Part shown: positions 1 to 9,373 of the stretch, one piece after another
How the letters are laid out: each line of letters starts with the position of its first letter
Position numbering within the stretch: position 1 is the first letter of the stretch
Assembly (NCBI GenBank): GCA_034190085.1
Contig: JAXHTS010000023.1
Coordinates: forward strand, 55,981-119,980
Source: Spirochaetota bacterium
GTDB taxonomy: Bacteria > Spirochaetota > UBA4802 > JAFGDQ01
DNA: 64,000 nt
Direction of reading: 5' to 3'
Position numbers and translations under genes: made by a program
Notes under the pieces: generated by a model
Told to the model about the DNA's origin: nothing
Databases searched by the model: none
The model's input: only the letters and a program-made list of their open reading frames with translations

Positions 1-17
1 AGTAGAAAAAAATGTAG

Positions 18-518
18 CTAAACACCTAAGCAAATCAATGATACAGCGTAAGCGGCTATTCCTTCGCCTCTACCTATAAATCCAAGCTTTTCGGAAGTCT
101 TTCCCTTTATTCCAATTCTATCAGTTGCAAGATCATTTAGAGCAGCGGAAATATTCTCCTTCATTTTATCGACATATGTGGCGATCTTGGGCTCTTCACA
201 AATCAGGGTTGAGTCAATATTTATTATACTTATAGAATTTGTAACAAGAATTTTATTTACATGCTTTAATAGCTCAATACTCTTTATATCCTTATATTTC
301 TTGTCATTGTCAGGGAATAGAATACCTATATCTCCCAGATTCGCAGCCCCTAATAAGGAATCTATTATAGCATGAACTAAGACATCTGCATCGGAATGTC
401 CAGCTAAACCATATTTATAGTCGAGGTTCTCTCCCCCAATTACCAAGTTCCTGTTATTAGAAAAGGGATGAACATCATACCCTATGCCAACCCTTATTCC
501 CTGTATATCACACTGCAT
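18..518 (-). CDS. ispF: 2-C-methyl-D-erythritol 2,4-cyclodiphosphate synthase
   Basis: IspF makes the cyclic diphosphate of the MEP isoprenoid pathway in the cytoplasm. The 166-residue product has the usual length. Visible family motifs are GIGYDVHPF near residues 11-19 (the Asp and His bind the metal), GHSDADVLVHA (second metal His), GDIG followed by FPDND, CEEPKI, and KTSEKLGFIGRGEGIA near the C-terminus, the substrate and trimer region. The start is an ATG at 516-518; no strong Shine-Dalgarno is visible. It is the last gene of a minus-strand run and lies 39 bases downstream of the STAS gene, so co-transcription is possible. No ispD is adjacent, unlike many genomes where the two are linked or fused. 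The family call is secure. Confidence 0.96.
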   Translation of the reverse strand: MQCDIQGIRVGIGYDVHPFSNNRNLVIGGENLDYKYGLAGHSDADVLVHAIIDSLLGAANLGDIGILFPDNDKKYKDIKSIELLKHVNKILVTNSISIINIDSTLICEEPKIATYVDKMKENISAALNDLATDRIGIKGKTSEKLGFIGRGEGIAAYAVSLICLGV

Positions 519-557
519 ACTATAAAGTTAGATTAACCGTATTCCGATCAAGGCAAT

Positions 558-857
558 TCATAGATCAAATACATCAGATAATGAACTCAATTTCAATATA
601 TCCAATACTTTTGGACTAATTTTATTGATCTTTAAAGATTTACCCTTACCCTTTTGCATTTTTAAAAGAGTGATAAGAACTCCAATACCAGATGAATCAA
701 TGTAATCAACATTTGAAAGATCAATCTCAATATCCTTATCCATACTTTTACCAATATCAAGAAGTTTAGTTTTAAACTCCTTTATTATCATCATTTCAAT
801 ATCACCACTTATAACAGCAGTTACCACATCATTATTATCTTTTATATCGATATCCAT
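558..857 (-). CDS. STAS-domain anti-sigma factor antagonist
   Basis: A 99-residue single STAS domain, the size of SpoIIAA/RsbV-type proteins that bind anti-sigma kinases and release a sigma factor. The motif NVDYIDSSGIGVL at residues 49-61 contains the conserved D54-S55-S56-G57; one of these serines is the expected phosphorylation site. The start ATG at 855-857 is preceded by AAGGA at six bases, a good ribosome binding site. No kinase or phosphatase partner is next to it, so the target sigma factor cannot be named. Such orphan STAS genes are common in spirochaetes and other diderms with large partner-switching networks, but that is background knowledge rather than something shown here. Confidence 0.9.
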   Translation of the reverse strand: MDIDIKDNNDVVTAVISGDIEMMIIKEFKTKLLDIGKSMDKDIEIDLSNVDYIDSSGIGVLITLLKMQKGKGKSLKINKISPKVLDILKLSSLSDVFDL

Positions 858-1032
858 GGCAAGTCCTTTATATTAAAATTATATTGGTATTGTAATTATT
901 ATTAGGATAACTATTGAATATAAAAAAGTCAAACATTAATTACATAGTATTTTTATATTGTGTAATTATAATTATAAGGATATAATCAGAGTTTGTCAAC
1001 ATAATATCATAAATGTATATACAAAAATCACG

Positions 1033-1054
1033 CCTCAATCCTCCTTCATTGAGG
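1033..1054 (-). terminator. weak hairpin in the gap downstream of recJ
   Basis: The 317-base gap 858-1174 holds a 7-bp inverted repeat, CCTCAAT (1033-1039) and ATTGAGG (1048-1054), with an eight-base loop. Read on the minus strand it lies about 120 bases after the recJ stop and is followed by a short T-rich tract, so it could be a weak intrinsic terminator. An alternative pairing of CCTCC with GGAGG overlaps it. The rest of the gap is AT-rich with no coding signal. The call is uncertain. Confidence 0.3.
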
Positions 1055-1174
1055 GAGGTGCTGTATATTTAATGTTTTAAGAATAATGTTAAACACAAAG
1101 ATGGACATGCAATCACATATACATAAATTTATATATACAATTTTGTTTTAGATTGATATCTTATTAGTGGAACA

Positions 1175-3241
1175 CTAATCAAAGGAATCTGTATATTGAT
1201 TATGATCCATATCTACAATAATCATCCTAGGTGAAATTAGATTGTTATACTCGTTGTTCTCCAATCTATAGATAATATCAATATCCTCTCTCTCTGAATA
1301 CTTCTCCATCCTATCTGCCATATTCCATCCTATTGCCTCAACTAGATGGTTATCATGAAATAAAAATTTACCATGATTCTTATTTTTTCCAAACCTATGA
1401 AAATTTTTCAATACAAGCCCCTTTGTCAAAAAGATCGGCTTCTCATTTTTATAGCCATAAGGCTCGAACATCGATAGGTTTCTAATAAAATCAATATCTA
1501 TTCTACTTATTGGGATCTCTAGATCAATAGCATATTCATTCTCTCCTATAAAGCTATTTCCAATTATAATTTCAATCTTTTCAATGATATCTTTTACAGT
1601 ATCTTCCCTTGCTAAAAAACCAAAGGCCTGCGCATGTCCACCAATCTTTTCAAACATATGTGAATAGGGTTCAACATAAGAGAAGAAATCAAAATTACCC
1701 ACAGTCCTCCCAGAACCCTTTACAAATCTCTTGTTGCCAGCAGTGGAAACAACAATCACAGGCATATTTACTGCTTCTGACAATTGACCTGCCAATAAAC
1801 CTGATAATCCCTCGGGTATTTTTTCAGATTGTATAAACAAAAGGCCCTTATCAACCGCTATTTTCCCAACCTCAATATCACTAAGTATAGAATTATAAAT
1901 GTCTGATACAATCCTCTTCCTCTCATCATTCAGGATACTAATCTCATCCAAAATTGATTCAAGTTTGTTTACATCCCTCTCAAGAAAGAATTCGGCCGTT
2001 AGACCACCCTTGCCAAATCTTCCGGGAGCATTCAATAAAGGAGCTATCTCCCATGCTATACTGTTTGAGTTTACATCCTTATTTATCCTTTTTAGTAATA
2101 GGGATAGTCCGGGATGCTGGGTAGAACTTATGGATTTAATCCCATGAAAGACGATGGTCCTGTTTTCATACACTATCGGCACAATATCAGCTATTGTTCC
2201 AATTGATACAAGACCAATAGATTCATCAATAAATTCCAGTATCTTTGATGAATGATTATGCTCGACCTCTGCAAATAGATTATTTAGAATATCCCTGTTA
2301 TTATTGAATACTTCAAAATATAAACAATCGCAATCGGATTTATAGGGAGAGTTGTCATTCTTTAATACATCTTCCATCAAACGATGGATATCATAGATAT
2401 TTCTATTTACACATAAGTTCCTGAAAAACTCCTTATTATCGTTATCATATAGAATAATATTTTCATCTTTCCTGAGTACTTCGTTTATGTCATTTAGAAA
2501 ATCATCATACTCAAGGGTATTGTTCTTTTCAATAATACCATTTCTAATATAAGTAAAATTTATTGCATTATCATCCTCAGTAATAAGCACAAAGAGCTTG
2601 TTGTAACTACGCAGGTAACTCATCAGTATCCCATGACATAGCTTAAAGGCTACTCCTACTCCTGCCAGTTCCTTAAAGGGATAGTTACATCCATCCTGCT
2701 TTGGGTTTACAATGATCGCATCGGGCGTCACATTACCTGGTTCATGATGATCACAGATAATGACATCTATATTCAGTTGTTTTGCGTATTCTATTTCTTT
2801 TACATCTCGAATGCCAGAATCGAGAGTAATAATTAATTCCACGCCCTTCTCATAAAACTCATCGATCGCTTCAATGCTTAGTCCATAATCCTCATCCTCA
2901 ATTGGATAACGGTAACAAGATTGAATTCCAATCCTCTGGAGGAGGTTTAACATAATAGTCAATGATGTAAGCCCATCTAAATCGGAATCGGAGAATATGC
3001 CAATACGCTCATTGTTTATGATAGCACCTCTAATCCTATTAACTGCATCAATCATCCCCTTCATGAGGAATGGACTAAAAAGGTTGGAGAGGCTGGGATA
3101 TATGAAGTGATATGCATCAACGAGGTTATTGATACCCTTCACGTAGAGAAGGGAGGCAAGATTATAATCAATAAGAAAGACCTTGGATAGTCCACTAACA
3201 GTCTGATCATCAATACTCTTAACTTTCCATTGGGATTTCAT
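1175..3241 (-). CDS. recJ: Single-stranded-DNA-specific exonuclease RecJ (DHH family)
   Basis: RecJ digests single-stranded DNA 5' to 3' in recombination and repair. The N-terminal DHH phosphoesterase core shows GIFSDSDLDG (D85, D87, D89), the acidic D141, and DHH at residues 164-166 followed by GVGVAFKL. Further on, GTIADIVPIVYENR, the DHHA1 part with GLSGLLAGQLSEA and GSGRTVGNFDFF, and IGGHAQAFGF are all classical RecJ signatures. At 688 residues it is about 100 longer than the usual form; the extra material is an asparagine- and aspartate-rich segment at about residues 210-340, between DHH and the GTIADIVP motif. The catalytic residues look intact. The start ATG has no obvious Shine-Dalgarno. 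It lies 60 bases upstream of, and is not overlapped by, its neighbours. Confidence 0.94.
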   Translation of the reverse strand: MKSQWKVKSIDDQTVSGLSKVFLIDYNLASLLYVKGINNLVDAYHFIYPSLSNLFSPFLMKGMIDAVNRIRGAIINNERIGIFSDSDLDGLTSLTIMLNLLQRIGIQSCYRYPIEDEDYGLSIEAIDEFYEKGVELIITLDSGIRDVKEIEYAKQLNIDVIICDHHEPGNVTPDAIIVNPKQDGCNYPFKELAGVGVAFKLCHGILMSYLRSYNKLFVLITEDDNAINFTYIRNGIIEKNNTLEYDDFLNDINEVLRKDENIILYDNDNKEFFRNLCVNRNIYDIHRLMEDVLKNDNSPYKSDCDCLYFEVFNNNRDILNNLFAEVEHNHSSKILEFIDESIGLVSIGTIADIVPIVYENRTIVFHGIKSISSTQHPGLSLLLKRINKDVNSNSIAWEIAPLLNAPGRFGKGGLTAEFFLERDVNKLESILDEISILNDERKRIVSDIYNSILSDIEVGKIAVDKGLLFIQSEKIPEGLSGLLAGQLSEAVNMPVIVVSTAGNKRFVKGSGRTVGNFDFFSYVEPYSHMFEKIGGHAQAFGFLAREDTVKDIIEKIEIIIGNSFIGENEYAIDLEIPISRIDIDFIRNLSMFEPYGYKNEKPIFLTKGLVLKNFHRFGKNKNHGKFLFHDNHLVEAIGWNMADRMEKYSEREDIDIIYRLENNEYNNLISPRMIIVDMDHNQYTDSFD

Positions 3242-3301
3242 TATTATTTGGGGTAAATCAAGACAAAGTTCATATGAATTTGGGATATATTATTTCTATT
3301 A

Positions 3302-3994
3302 CTATTTATTAGATATTGACAAAGCTTTATTTGCTAAATAATCAGCCCTATCATTAAGGGAGCGTGTAACATGCTCAATCTGGACGCTATTTATCCTTTT
3401 TTTCAGTCGAAGGGCTTCATTATACAATGGTAATATATTTTTGCTAAGAACCCTGTATTCACCCTTAATCTGTTTAACTACAAGTTCAGAATCTGTCCTG
3501 ATCTTCAAAATCTTTGTTTTAAAGTAATGTGCAATCTTCAAAGCCCTTATTAGAGCCATATATTCCGCATAATTGTTAGTCCCTATCCCTAAATAGGATG
3601 AGACCGTCCCGATCTGTCTATCATTATCATCGTTTATTACAATACCCAATCCAGCTGGGCCGGGATTACCCTTTGAGGCGCCATCTATATACATTATTAA
3701 AGAGGACTCAAGGGGAATCATTGACAACTCTGCTCCATCAAATATCTCACTAACCTTATTATCTTCGCTATTTTCTGAAATGTTCACAGGAAGAGTATCA
3801 TTTTGAATAGCTTCCCTTTTTTTAATAATTATTTTTCTCTTTACCTTATCCCTATTGCTAGCAGCTAATAATTTTCTCGCTTCATCAATTAAACCATAGA
3901 CATCTTTTACTTCAACTTCAGCCATCTCTGATATCTTTTGGACACTCTTGCCCTCTGTTAATAACTGCAATACCCTATCAATACTCAAAAGCAT
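3302..3994 (-). CDS. rnhA: RNase HI with an N-terminal extension
   Basis: The C-terminal 135 residues form an RNase HI domain that cleaves the RNA strand of RNA-DNA hybrids. The four catalytic acids are visible: D104 in IDGASKGNPGPAG, E144 in NYAEYMALI, D168 in RTDSELVV and D218 in NDRADYLANKA. About 95 residues precede it. The first 45 or so (LLTEGKSVQKISEMAEVEVKD) read like a helix-turn-helix or ruvA/rpoD-like helical module, followed by a lysine-rich then acidic linker. This is not the HBD domain typical of eukaryotic-type or clostridial extended RNase H. The gene sits between the CdsZ-like gene and recJ on the same strand, with gaps of 66 and 60 bases. Confidence 0.92.
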   Translation of the reverse strand: MLLSIDRVLQLLTEGKSVQKISEMAEVEVKDVYGLIDEARKLLAASNRDKVKRKIIIKKREAIQNDTLPVNISENSEDNKVSEIFDGAELSMIPLESSLIMYIDGASKGNPGPAGLGIVINDDNDRQIGTVSSYLGIGTNNYAEYMALIRALKIAHYFKTKILKIRTDSELVVKQIKGEYRVLSKNILPLYNEALRLKKRINSVQIEHVTRSLNDRADYLANKALSISNK

Positions 3995-4060
3995 ATTTCA
4001 TACAATCCTTAACAGAGATAATAGGCTATGCGATACAAAAGGAACAGGACGCATAATACC

Positions 4061-4768
4061 CTATGAAGACTTTCTATATATAAATTTACCACAATTTGTA
4101 CATGTAATGACTTGGTCTCCCTTTAAGACCTCCATCACTATATGAAAAGGAATCTTAAAATTACATCCTTCACATGTTTCCTCTTCAAGAGATACAATAG
4201 CTTTGTTATTTGAGGACTTAATCAGCTTTATAAACCTGGATTTAACATCCACAGATAATTGTGTTACTAATTCTTCAAATTTTTTTTTATTCTCTTCTAT
4301 TGATTCACTATATCTATCAATTCCATTTTTTAGATTTTCAATATCCTTATCTGCTCTGCTTATCGATTCTTCTAACTCAGAATTCATTACACTTAACTCG
4401 GATTCCATATCATCATTTTTATCGAATAATTCAATTAATTCCTCTTCCAGCGAGTTTTTTTGTGTAAGTATCTTTTTAAGTTCACTTTCAAGCGCTTGTA
4501 GCTCTTTTTCGGTTTTTAGAATATTTCTTCTATCTTCTAATTTTAAAGACTTCTCTTCCTTTTCAGTTAACTCGATCTCCTTTTGATTAATGGTCATTTT
4601 AATATTTTTGATTTCACTTGAAAGATCTACCCTTCCCTTCTTCTTCTCCTCAACCTTTTGATTCCAAATCGATATAGATTTGTTGCTTCTCTCAATTTCC
4701 TCCTCACTCACAATAATATTATCCCAGAATTTTTGTAACTCAATCATTATATTTATATCTTTATTCAT
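4061..4768 (-). CDS. Coiled-coil protein with C4 zinc ribbon (DUF164, CdsZ-like)
   Basis: This 235-residue protein has a long charged coiled coil (about residues 20-190) and a C-terminal zinc ribbon with C199-x2-C202 and C223-x2-C226 in the context CEGCNFKIPF...TCTNCGKF. That layout defines the DUF164/zf-RING_7 family, which includes Helicobacter HP0958 and Chlamydia CdsZ. Members have been linked to flagellar or type III secretion assembly and to RNA binding; the role here is unknown. It is only six bases from the nif3 gene, a pairing found in many bacteria. The same zinc-ribbon signature reappears at the C-terminus of the EIIA-like protein at 19144-19962. Confidence 0.9.
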   Translation of the reverse strand: MNKDINIMIELQKFWDNIIVSEEEIERSNKSISIWNQKVEEKKKGRVDLSSEIKNIKMTINQKEIELTEKEEKSLKLEDRRNILKTEKELQALESELKKILTQKNSLEEELIELFDKNDDMESELSVMNSELEESISRADKDIENLKNGIDRYSESIEENKKKFEELVTQLSVDVKSRFIKLIKSSNNKAIVSLEEETCEGCNFKIPFHIVMEVLKGDQVITCTNCGKFIYRKSS

Positions 4769-4774
4769 TAGAAT

Positions 4775-5584
4775 TTAGGTTAGAATCTTGAATGGACTCT
4801 CTTCCTTCTCTGAAATATATATTCTTATGTCACTACCTGCACCGATTTTTGTCAAGCAGTCTTGGATTTCCAACTTTAAAAAATCTAATAATATTCGCTC
4901 TGTGCCATAATGCCCTGCATCTATTATTGATACATCATAATCTTGAGCGATCTTCCCAGGATGATATCCTACATCGCCAGTGATTATGCAGTCTAGATTA
5001 TATTCTGCCAATATCTTCTCAATCATCCCACCACCAGCCCCATTGATTAAGGCTAGCCTGCTTATGCTCTTATGCTTGTCACCAGAATAGATCAGATATT
5101 TCAGTTTCAACCTATCCTTTACAATATTCAAAAGATGCTCCATGGTTATAACCCTATTCAATTCTCCATATATGCCAAATCCATAATCCATTGAATCATT
5201 AGAAATATCTGTTTTAATCAATAATCTCCTATTGTATACGCCAAGAACATCTGCTAATTTATCATAATAAATTTTATCAAGATTTGTATGAGCTGAATAA
5301 AGACTTATCCCCCTTACAATTAATTTTATCAACATCTCTGACTTTGGTTCTCCGCTTGTAATCCTTCTGAGGGGTTTAAAGAAAAAGGGATGGTGAGTAA
5401 CAATTATACAACATCCCATTTCTATTGCTTCTTTGATCACTTCCTCATTCAGATCCAAAGATATCAAGATACCATCTACAATGTTATTCCTAAATGATAT
5501 CTGTTCTCCAGCATTGTCATAGGCCTCCTGTAGATGCAATGGAAATCTCTCATTCAATGCTTTAATCAAATCTTTTACTCTCAT
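4775..5584 (-). CDS. Nif3-like dinuclear metal protein (GTP cyclohydrolase I type 2 homologue)
   Basis: A 269-residue Nif3/YbgI/YqfO family protein. The metal ligands are recognisable: H64-H65 in VTHHPFFF, H99 and D103 in SAHTNLD, and H225 plus E229 in DAGHYGTE. The N-terminal motif reads YDNAGEQIS, where many members have WDNSGLQ. The family is ubiquitous and its biochemical function is unsettled despite the name; hydrolase and metal-insertion roles have both been proposed. The compact length shows that the PII-like insertion of Firmicute YqfO is absent. It is translated just ahead of the CdsZ-like gene. The start ATG is at 5582-5584. Confidence 0.93.
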   Translation of the reverse strand: MRVKDLIKALNERFPLHLQEAYDNAGEQISFRNNIVDGILISLDLNEEVIKEAIEMGCCIIVTHHPFFFKPLRRITSGEPKSEMLIKLIVRGISLYSAHTNLDKIYYDKLADVLGVYNRRLLIKTDISNDSMDYGFGIYGELNRVITMEHLLNIVKDRLKLKYLIYSGDKHKSISRLALINGAGGGMIEKILAEYNLDCIITGDVGYHPGKIAQDYDVSIIDAGHYGTERILLDFLKLEIQDCLTKIGAGSDIRIYISEKEESPFKILT

Positions 5585-5679
5585 ACTACTATCACAATAT
5601 TATGTGTTTATAAACATCCCTATAGCTTGTTGAAACTCGATGCAGTCTATAATCGATAAATGATAATAGGTGAGATAGA

Positions 5680-6720
5680 TCATAGAATCAACATAGCATC
5701 ACCATATGAAAAGAACCTGTATCTTATATCAATCGCCTCTTTATAAGCATCCATAATTCTTTCATAGCCAGCAAATGCAGACACTAGCATTAGAAGTGTT
5801 GAATTTGGGGTGTGAAAATTAGTTATCAAGGCATCGATAGATCTGATTTTATAGGGAGGATAGATAAAAATATCTGTTTCACCAGAAACTGATGAATTGA
5901 GACTATTATCAAATGTGCTTTCAAGGGTTCTAAGGGAGGTGGTCCCCACTGCAACAATCCTCCTTCCTTCGCTTCTAGCCCTATTGATCTCCTTAATCGA
6001 TTCCTCAGGTATATAAAACCTCTCGCTATACATCTTATGCCTTGTTAAATCATTCTCTCGCACAGGTTGGAAAGTACCCCACGAAACATATAGTGTTATA
6101 TAGATAATGATAACTCCCATGGCAATTAGTCTCTTCATCAACTCTTTAGTAAAATGCAAACCTGCGGTTGGAGATGCCACGGCCCCTACCCTATTAGAGT
6201 AAACTGTCTGATACCGCTCTTTATCATACTCATTAACATCTCTCCTGATATAGGGTGGCAAGGGGATTTCTCCAATTCTATTCAATACAACCTCATTCAG
6301 TTCAACATTAGTTTCTACTTCAATATAATCCTCAACCCTTCTTAGAACCTTGAATTTTACTGAAGGATCAGCAACTGAAGTTAAAAATTTATTGATCTTG
6401 AGTCTCTTCGTTCTATTGCACAACACAAGCCATCTGTTATTGAATAGATGATTCACTAAAATAGTTTCAACTACCCCCCCGCTTTCCTTGGTAACCAGAA
6501 TGCGAGCAGGGATAACCCTTGCATCATTCAAAACAAGCACGTCACCCTTCACTAAAAAGTCCTCTATTTCATGAAAGACCCTATGATGATATCTGCCAGA
6601 ATCTCTATCCAAGACAAAGAGTCTGCATTCCTCCCTCTTATCAGATGGATATTGTGCTATTAGCTCCGATGGAAGTTGAAAATTGAAATCATTTAAAGTA
6701 TAGGTTTTATCGCCTAGCAT
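5680..6720 (-). CDS. queA: S-adenosylmethionine:tRNA ribosyltransferase-isomerase
   Basis: QueA transfers and rearranges the ribosyl group of SAM onto preQ1-modified tRNA, forming epoxyqueuosine at the wobble position. The 346-residue product has standard length and family motifs: ELIAQYPSDKREECRLFVLDR at the N-terminus, VLVLNDARVIPARI, VASPTAGLHFT, VGTTSLRTLES and LITNFHTPNSTLLMLVSAFAG. The ATG start (6718-6720) overlaps the 3' end of the upstream SpoIID-like gene by 14 bases, so the two are probably translationally coupled. No tgt or queG is present in the window. The assignment is secure. Confidence 0.97.
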   Translation of the reverse strand: MLGDKTYTLNDFNFQLPSELIAQYPSDKREECRLFVLDRDSGRYHHRVFHEIEDFLVKGDVLVLNDARVIPARILVTKESGGVVETILVNHLFNNRWLVLCNRTKRLKINKFLTSVADPSVKFKVLRRVEDYIEVETNVELNEVVLNRIGEIPLPPYIRRDVNEYDKERYQTVYSNRVGAVASPTAGLHFTKELMKRLIAMGVIIIYITLYVSWGTFQPVRENDLTRHKMYSERFYIPEESIKEINRARSEGRRIVAVGTTSLRTLESTFDNSLNSSVSGETDIFIYPPYKIRSIDALITNFHTPNSTLLMLVSAFAGYERIMDAYKEAIDIRYRFFSYGDAMLIL

Positions 6721-7876
6721 ATCTTGTTCTTAGGGTATCGATTATTCTTGTCCCCCTATAATAGTGCTTAAGTATTACTTTATAACCCGCTCCTTTCTCA
6801 GCCATACCCTTTGCACCCCACTGGCACATCCCCACTCCATGACCCCAGCCATGACCATGAAGGATGAGTCCATCCCTTACCTTTGTTGCTGAAAAAAAGA
6901 GGCTCTTTACTCTTTGCTGTGAAAAGAGCAATCGAAAATCATTTCCAGTCATCCTCACATTCCCATTTTTATGTCTTATTATTACTGAACAGATCCTACC
7001 ACTCTTCTTTCTAAAAACTATATCCGATATTATTCCAACCGCCCCATATCTCTTTTTTAATAATTGTCTTATCTCATAAAGCGTTATCTTATCCTTCCAT
7101 TGATAATGCGGGGAGTCCTTACAATAATCACAACCCACTTCACATAAATAAATCTTATCATCGCCATTCCATACATATTTATCATCGCTGGTCTTACCGC
7201 CGCAGGTTGAATGGAAAAAAGCAAGTATAGGTTTATTATTAAAAATAACTATCTTTCCACAGGTTTCATCAACTGCCCTTTTTGTTATTCCTGATTCAAC
7301 TGAAATGCCTTTATAAGCCTGAAAATTGATGGTAGCGTCTAAATCATACATAGATCTTCTCTTCATAAAATGATAAAAGGCATATGTCCTTGCAGCAACA
7401 GCCTGAGCTTTAATTGCTTCAATATCCCATGAACTCGATATCTCACTGGGAACTACACTATATAGGTATTCTGACATGCTTACAACATTAATTACATATA
7501 TTTTTCCAAGAACATTATATAGTTTTATTGCCCCCCTATAATACTTTCCATCCACGCATATTGGCGACCCCCATGATTCAATCAATATCGATTTTTTAAG
7601 TTTTTCAGGATAAAAATATATCTTCCTACCCTTGCAATTATATTTTATTTCTCTATTATCAATTTCTGTAATCTTCATCCTTGATTTAGAAAACAACATG
7701 ACTCTTGAATCCATCTTCTTAATCAATACCCTTATATATCCATTTTCAATACCAATGCTGCTGCTTCTTTTTAATAAGAATTCTTTTGACGGGGCACAAG
7801 AGGTTATCATTATAGTGATAATGAATAATATTGCTAAATATCTATTATTGTAATGTAGTATTAATTGATATTTCAA
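6707..7876 (-). CDS. SpoIID/LytB-domain lipoprotein, putative peptidoglycan lytic transglycosylase
   Basis: The 389-residue protein starts with a hydrophobic segment ending in a lipobox (ITSC, C27), so it is probably a lipoprotein facing the periplasm. The SpoIID core is clear: SEYLYSVVPSEIS with the presumed catalytic E145, EAIKAQAVAARTYA, HSTCGGKT, and HGWGHGVGMCQWGAKGMA near the end. SpoIID-family enzymes cleave denuded peptidoglycan glycan strands. In non-sporulating diderms the role is likely septal or general wall remodelling. The start codon is TTG (7874-7876) with only a weak Shine-Dalgarno. No downstream ATG preserves the signal sequence, which supports the TTG. A short AGGGA-TT-TCCCT palindrome sits upstream at 7919-7930. 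Confidence 0.88.
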   Translation of the reverse strand: MKYQLILHYNNRYLAILFIITIMITSCAPSKEFLLKRSSSIGIENGYIRVLIKKMDSRVMLFSKSRMKITEIDNREIKYNCKGRKIYFYPEKLKKSILIESWGSPICVDGKYYRGAIKLYNVLGKIYVINVVSMSEYLYSVVPSEISSSWDIEAIKAQAVAARTYAFYHFMKRRSMYDLDATINFQAYKGISVESGITKRAVDETCGKIVIFNNKPILAFFHSTCGGKTSDDKYVWNGDDKIYLCEVGCDYCKDSPHYQWKDKITLYEIRQLLKKRYGAVGIISDIVFRKKSGRICSVIIRHKNGNVRMTGNDFRLLFSQQRVKSLFFSATKVRDGLILHGHGWGHGVGMCQWGAKGMAEKGAGYKVILKHYYRGTRIIDTLRTRYARR

Positions 7877-8079
7877 TGTAATAAAATCTCAGTTTTTATT
7901 ATATAAGTAGGATTCAATAGGGATTTCCCTAGGGATTCTTATACCAATTAGCATGCAATTGAGGATGGAGGTAAAATGATTTTATGTTATATTTTAAATT
8001 AATTTATTAACCTCAAATTAAAACTCCTTTAGTACCAAAATCACTTCATTTATATAATAATATTGTTCGATACACTGAT

Positions 8080-8973
8080 TCACCCTTTAGGATGATATTT
8101 TTTATGTATTTCCTTCAGCTTCTTCCTCGCAAGATGAGTATATATCTGTGTTGTTGATATATCCATATGACCAAGTAATTCCTGCACAGATCGGAGATCA
8201 GCTCCATTCTCAATTAGATGTGTTGCAAAGGAATGTCTAAGGGTATGAGGTGTTATATTTTTTTTAATATTAGCCTTAGTAACATAACCTTTAAGCAATC
8301 TCCAAACAGACTTTCTATTTAGCATGGATCCCTTTTTACTAACAAAGAGATACTCACTGGTTCGATCCCCCAATATTATTGGTCTTGATTTTTCAATGTA
8401 TTTTTTCAATATGTTTACTGCCCTATCGCCCATGGGTACTAATCTCTCCTTATTCCCTTTCCCCTTAGCCCTAATAAATTTATGCTCAAAATCAATATTA
8501 GCAAAGAGCAATTCAACTGCTTCCGATATCCTTAATCCACAGGAATAAAGGAGTTCAAATAATGCTTTATCCCTTAGTTCATAATAATTATCAGTTGAGA
8601 TAGAGTTGAAGAGCTTTTCAATCTCCTTTACAGTCAGGAAATCTGGTAGCTTTTTTTCTACCTGAGGATTTTCAATTTTATTGGTAGGGTTTTCAATATC
8701 TCCAGTGGTTGCTGAAATAAAATCATAGAACTGTCTTATAGCTACAAGAGATCGGGCAAGGGTTCTTGAGGAATTATTTTTTTTATTTTTTTCAAAAATT
8801 AAAAACTGTTTAACATCTTCGCGAGTGGCTGATAAAATATCCTTGTTTTTTTTAGATAGAAAATCATCAAATTTTTTAATATCATAGGTATATGAATATA
8901 TGGAATTTTGTGATAATCCCTTTTCTATCTGTAAAAATCTTTTAAACCTGGTTATTTCTTTGATATCCTTCAA
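8080..8973 (-). CDS. Tyrosine recombinase of the XerC/XerD family
   Basis: At 297 residues with a SAM-like N-terminal domain and a C-terminal catalytic domain, this matches the housekeeping Xer recombinases that resolve chromosome dimers. The catalytic set is complete: R148 in CGLRISEA, K172 in the KGKGNKER beta-hairpin, H243 and R246 in TPHTLRHSFATHL, H269 in LLGHMDIS and Y278 in TQIYTHL. The start codon is TTG (8971-8973) with AGGAG seven bases upstream, an excellent ribosome binding site that fixes the start. It stands alone, with no integration hallmarks (tRNA, direct repeats) beside it, so a chromosomal XerD or XerC role is more likely than phage or integron integrase. C versus D cannot be decided here. 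Confidence 0.92.
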   Translation of the reverse strand: MKDIKEITRFKRFLQIEKGLSQNSIYSYTYDIKKFDDFLSKKNKDILSATREDVKQFLIFEKNKKNNSSRTLARSLVAIRQFYDFISATTGDIENPTNKIENPQVEKKLPDFLTVKEIEKLFNSISTDNYYELRDKALFELLYSCGLRISEAVELLFANIDFEHKFIRAKGKGNKERLVPMGDRAVNILKKYIEKSRPIILGDRTSEYLFVSKKGSMLNRKSVWRLLKGYVTKANIKKNITPHTLRHSFATHLIENGADLRSVQELLGHMDISTTQIYTHLARKKLKEIHKKYHPKG

Positions 8974-9373
8974 TTGAGTTCTCCTATAACATATTTTTCT
9001 ATCCTCTTCTAATTAATTACACTCTTTAATGTTATAATCAGCACTCAAATAAGTATATAATTGGATTACCAGGTTACTATTTAATTACAATATTTTGCTA
9101 CGATAGGAATATTATTAACCATTGCAGTTAAGTAAACCATCTTAAGTTGTTTAATTTATCGGAAATAAATGGATTATGTCTTAATAGTAGTAAGAAATTT
9201 TTTCCATTTACGTATTGATTAAAATAAAAAAATTAGTAAAGATATCGAAATGATTATTCTCAATTATACATAGGTAGGTAAATGATTGTAAATTCATATG
9301 AGGATTTGCACTAGTTCATCTATATATTATTACTAGAGCGGATTAAAAACTGAAACAATGACATTCTGCAATA
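8974..9373. other. 400-base AT-rich intergenic gap
   Basis: Between the permease stop and the recombinase start. It contains short A/T runs, no open frame with coding character, no convincing hairpin followed by T residues and no clear dif-like site. The recombinase Shine-Dalgarno is at its left edge. I see nothing else in it. Confidence 0.5.

Noticed and set aside
8080..8973. Phage or integron integrase
   Set aside because: Size, motifs and lack of attachment sites or phage genes favour a housekeeping Xer recombinase.
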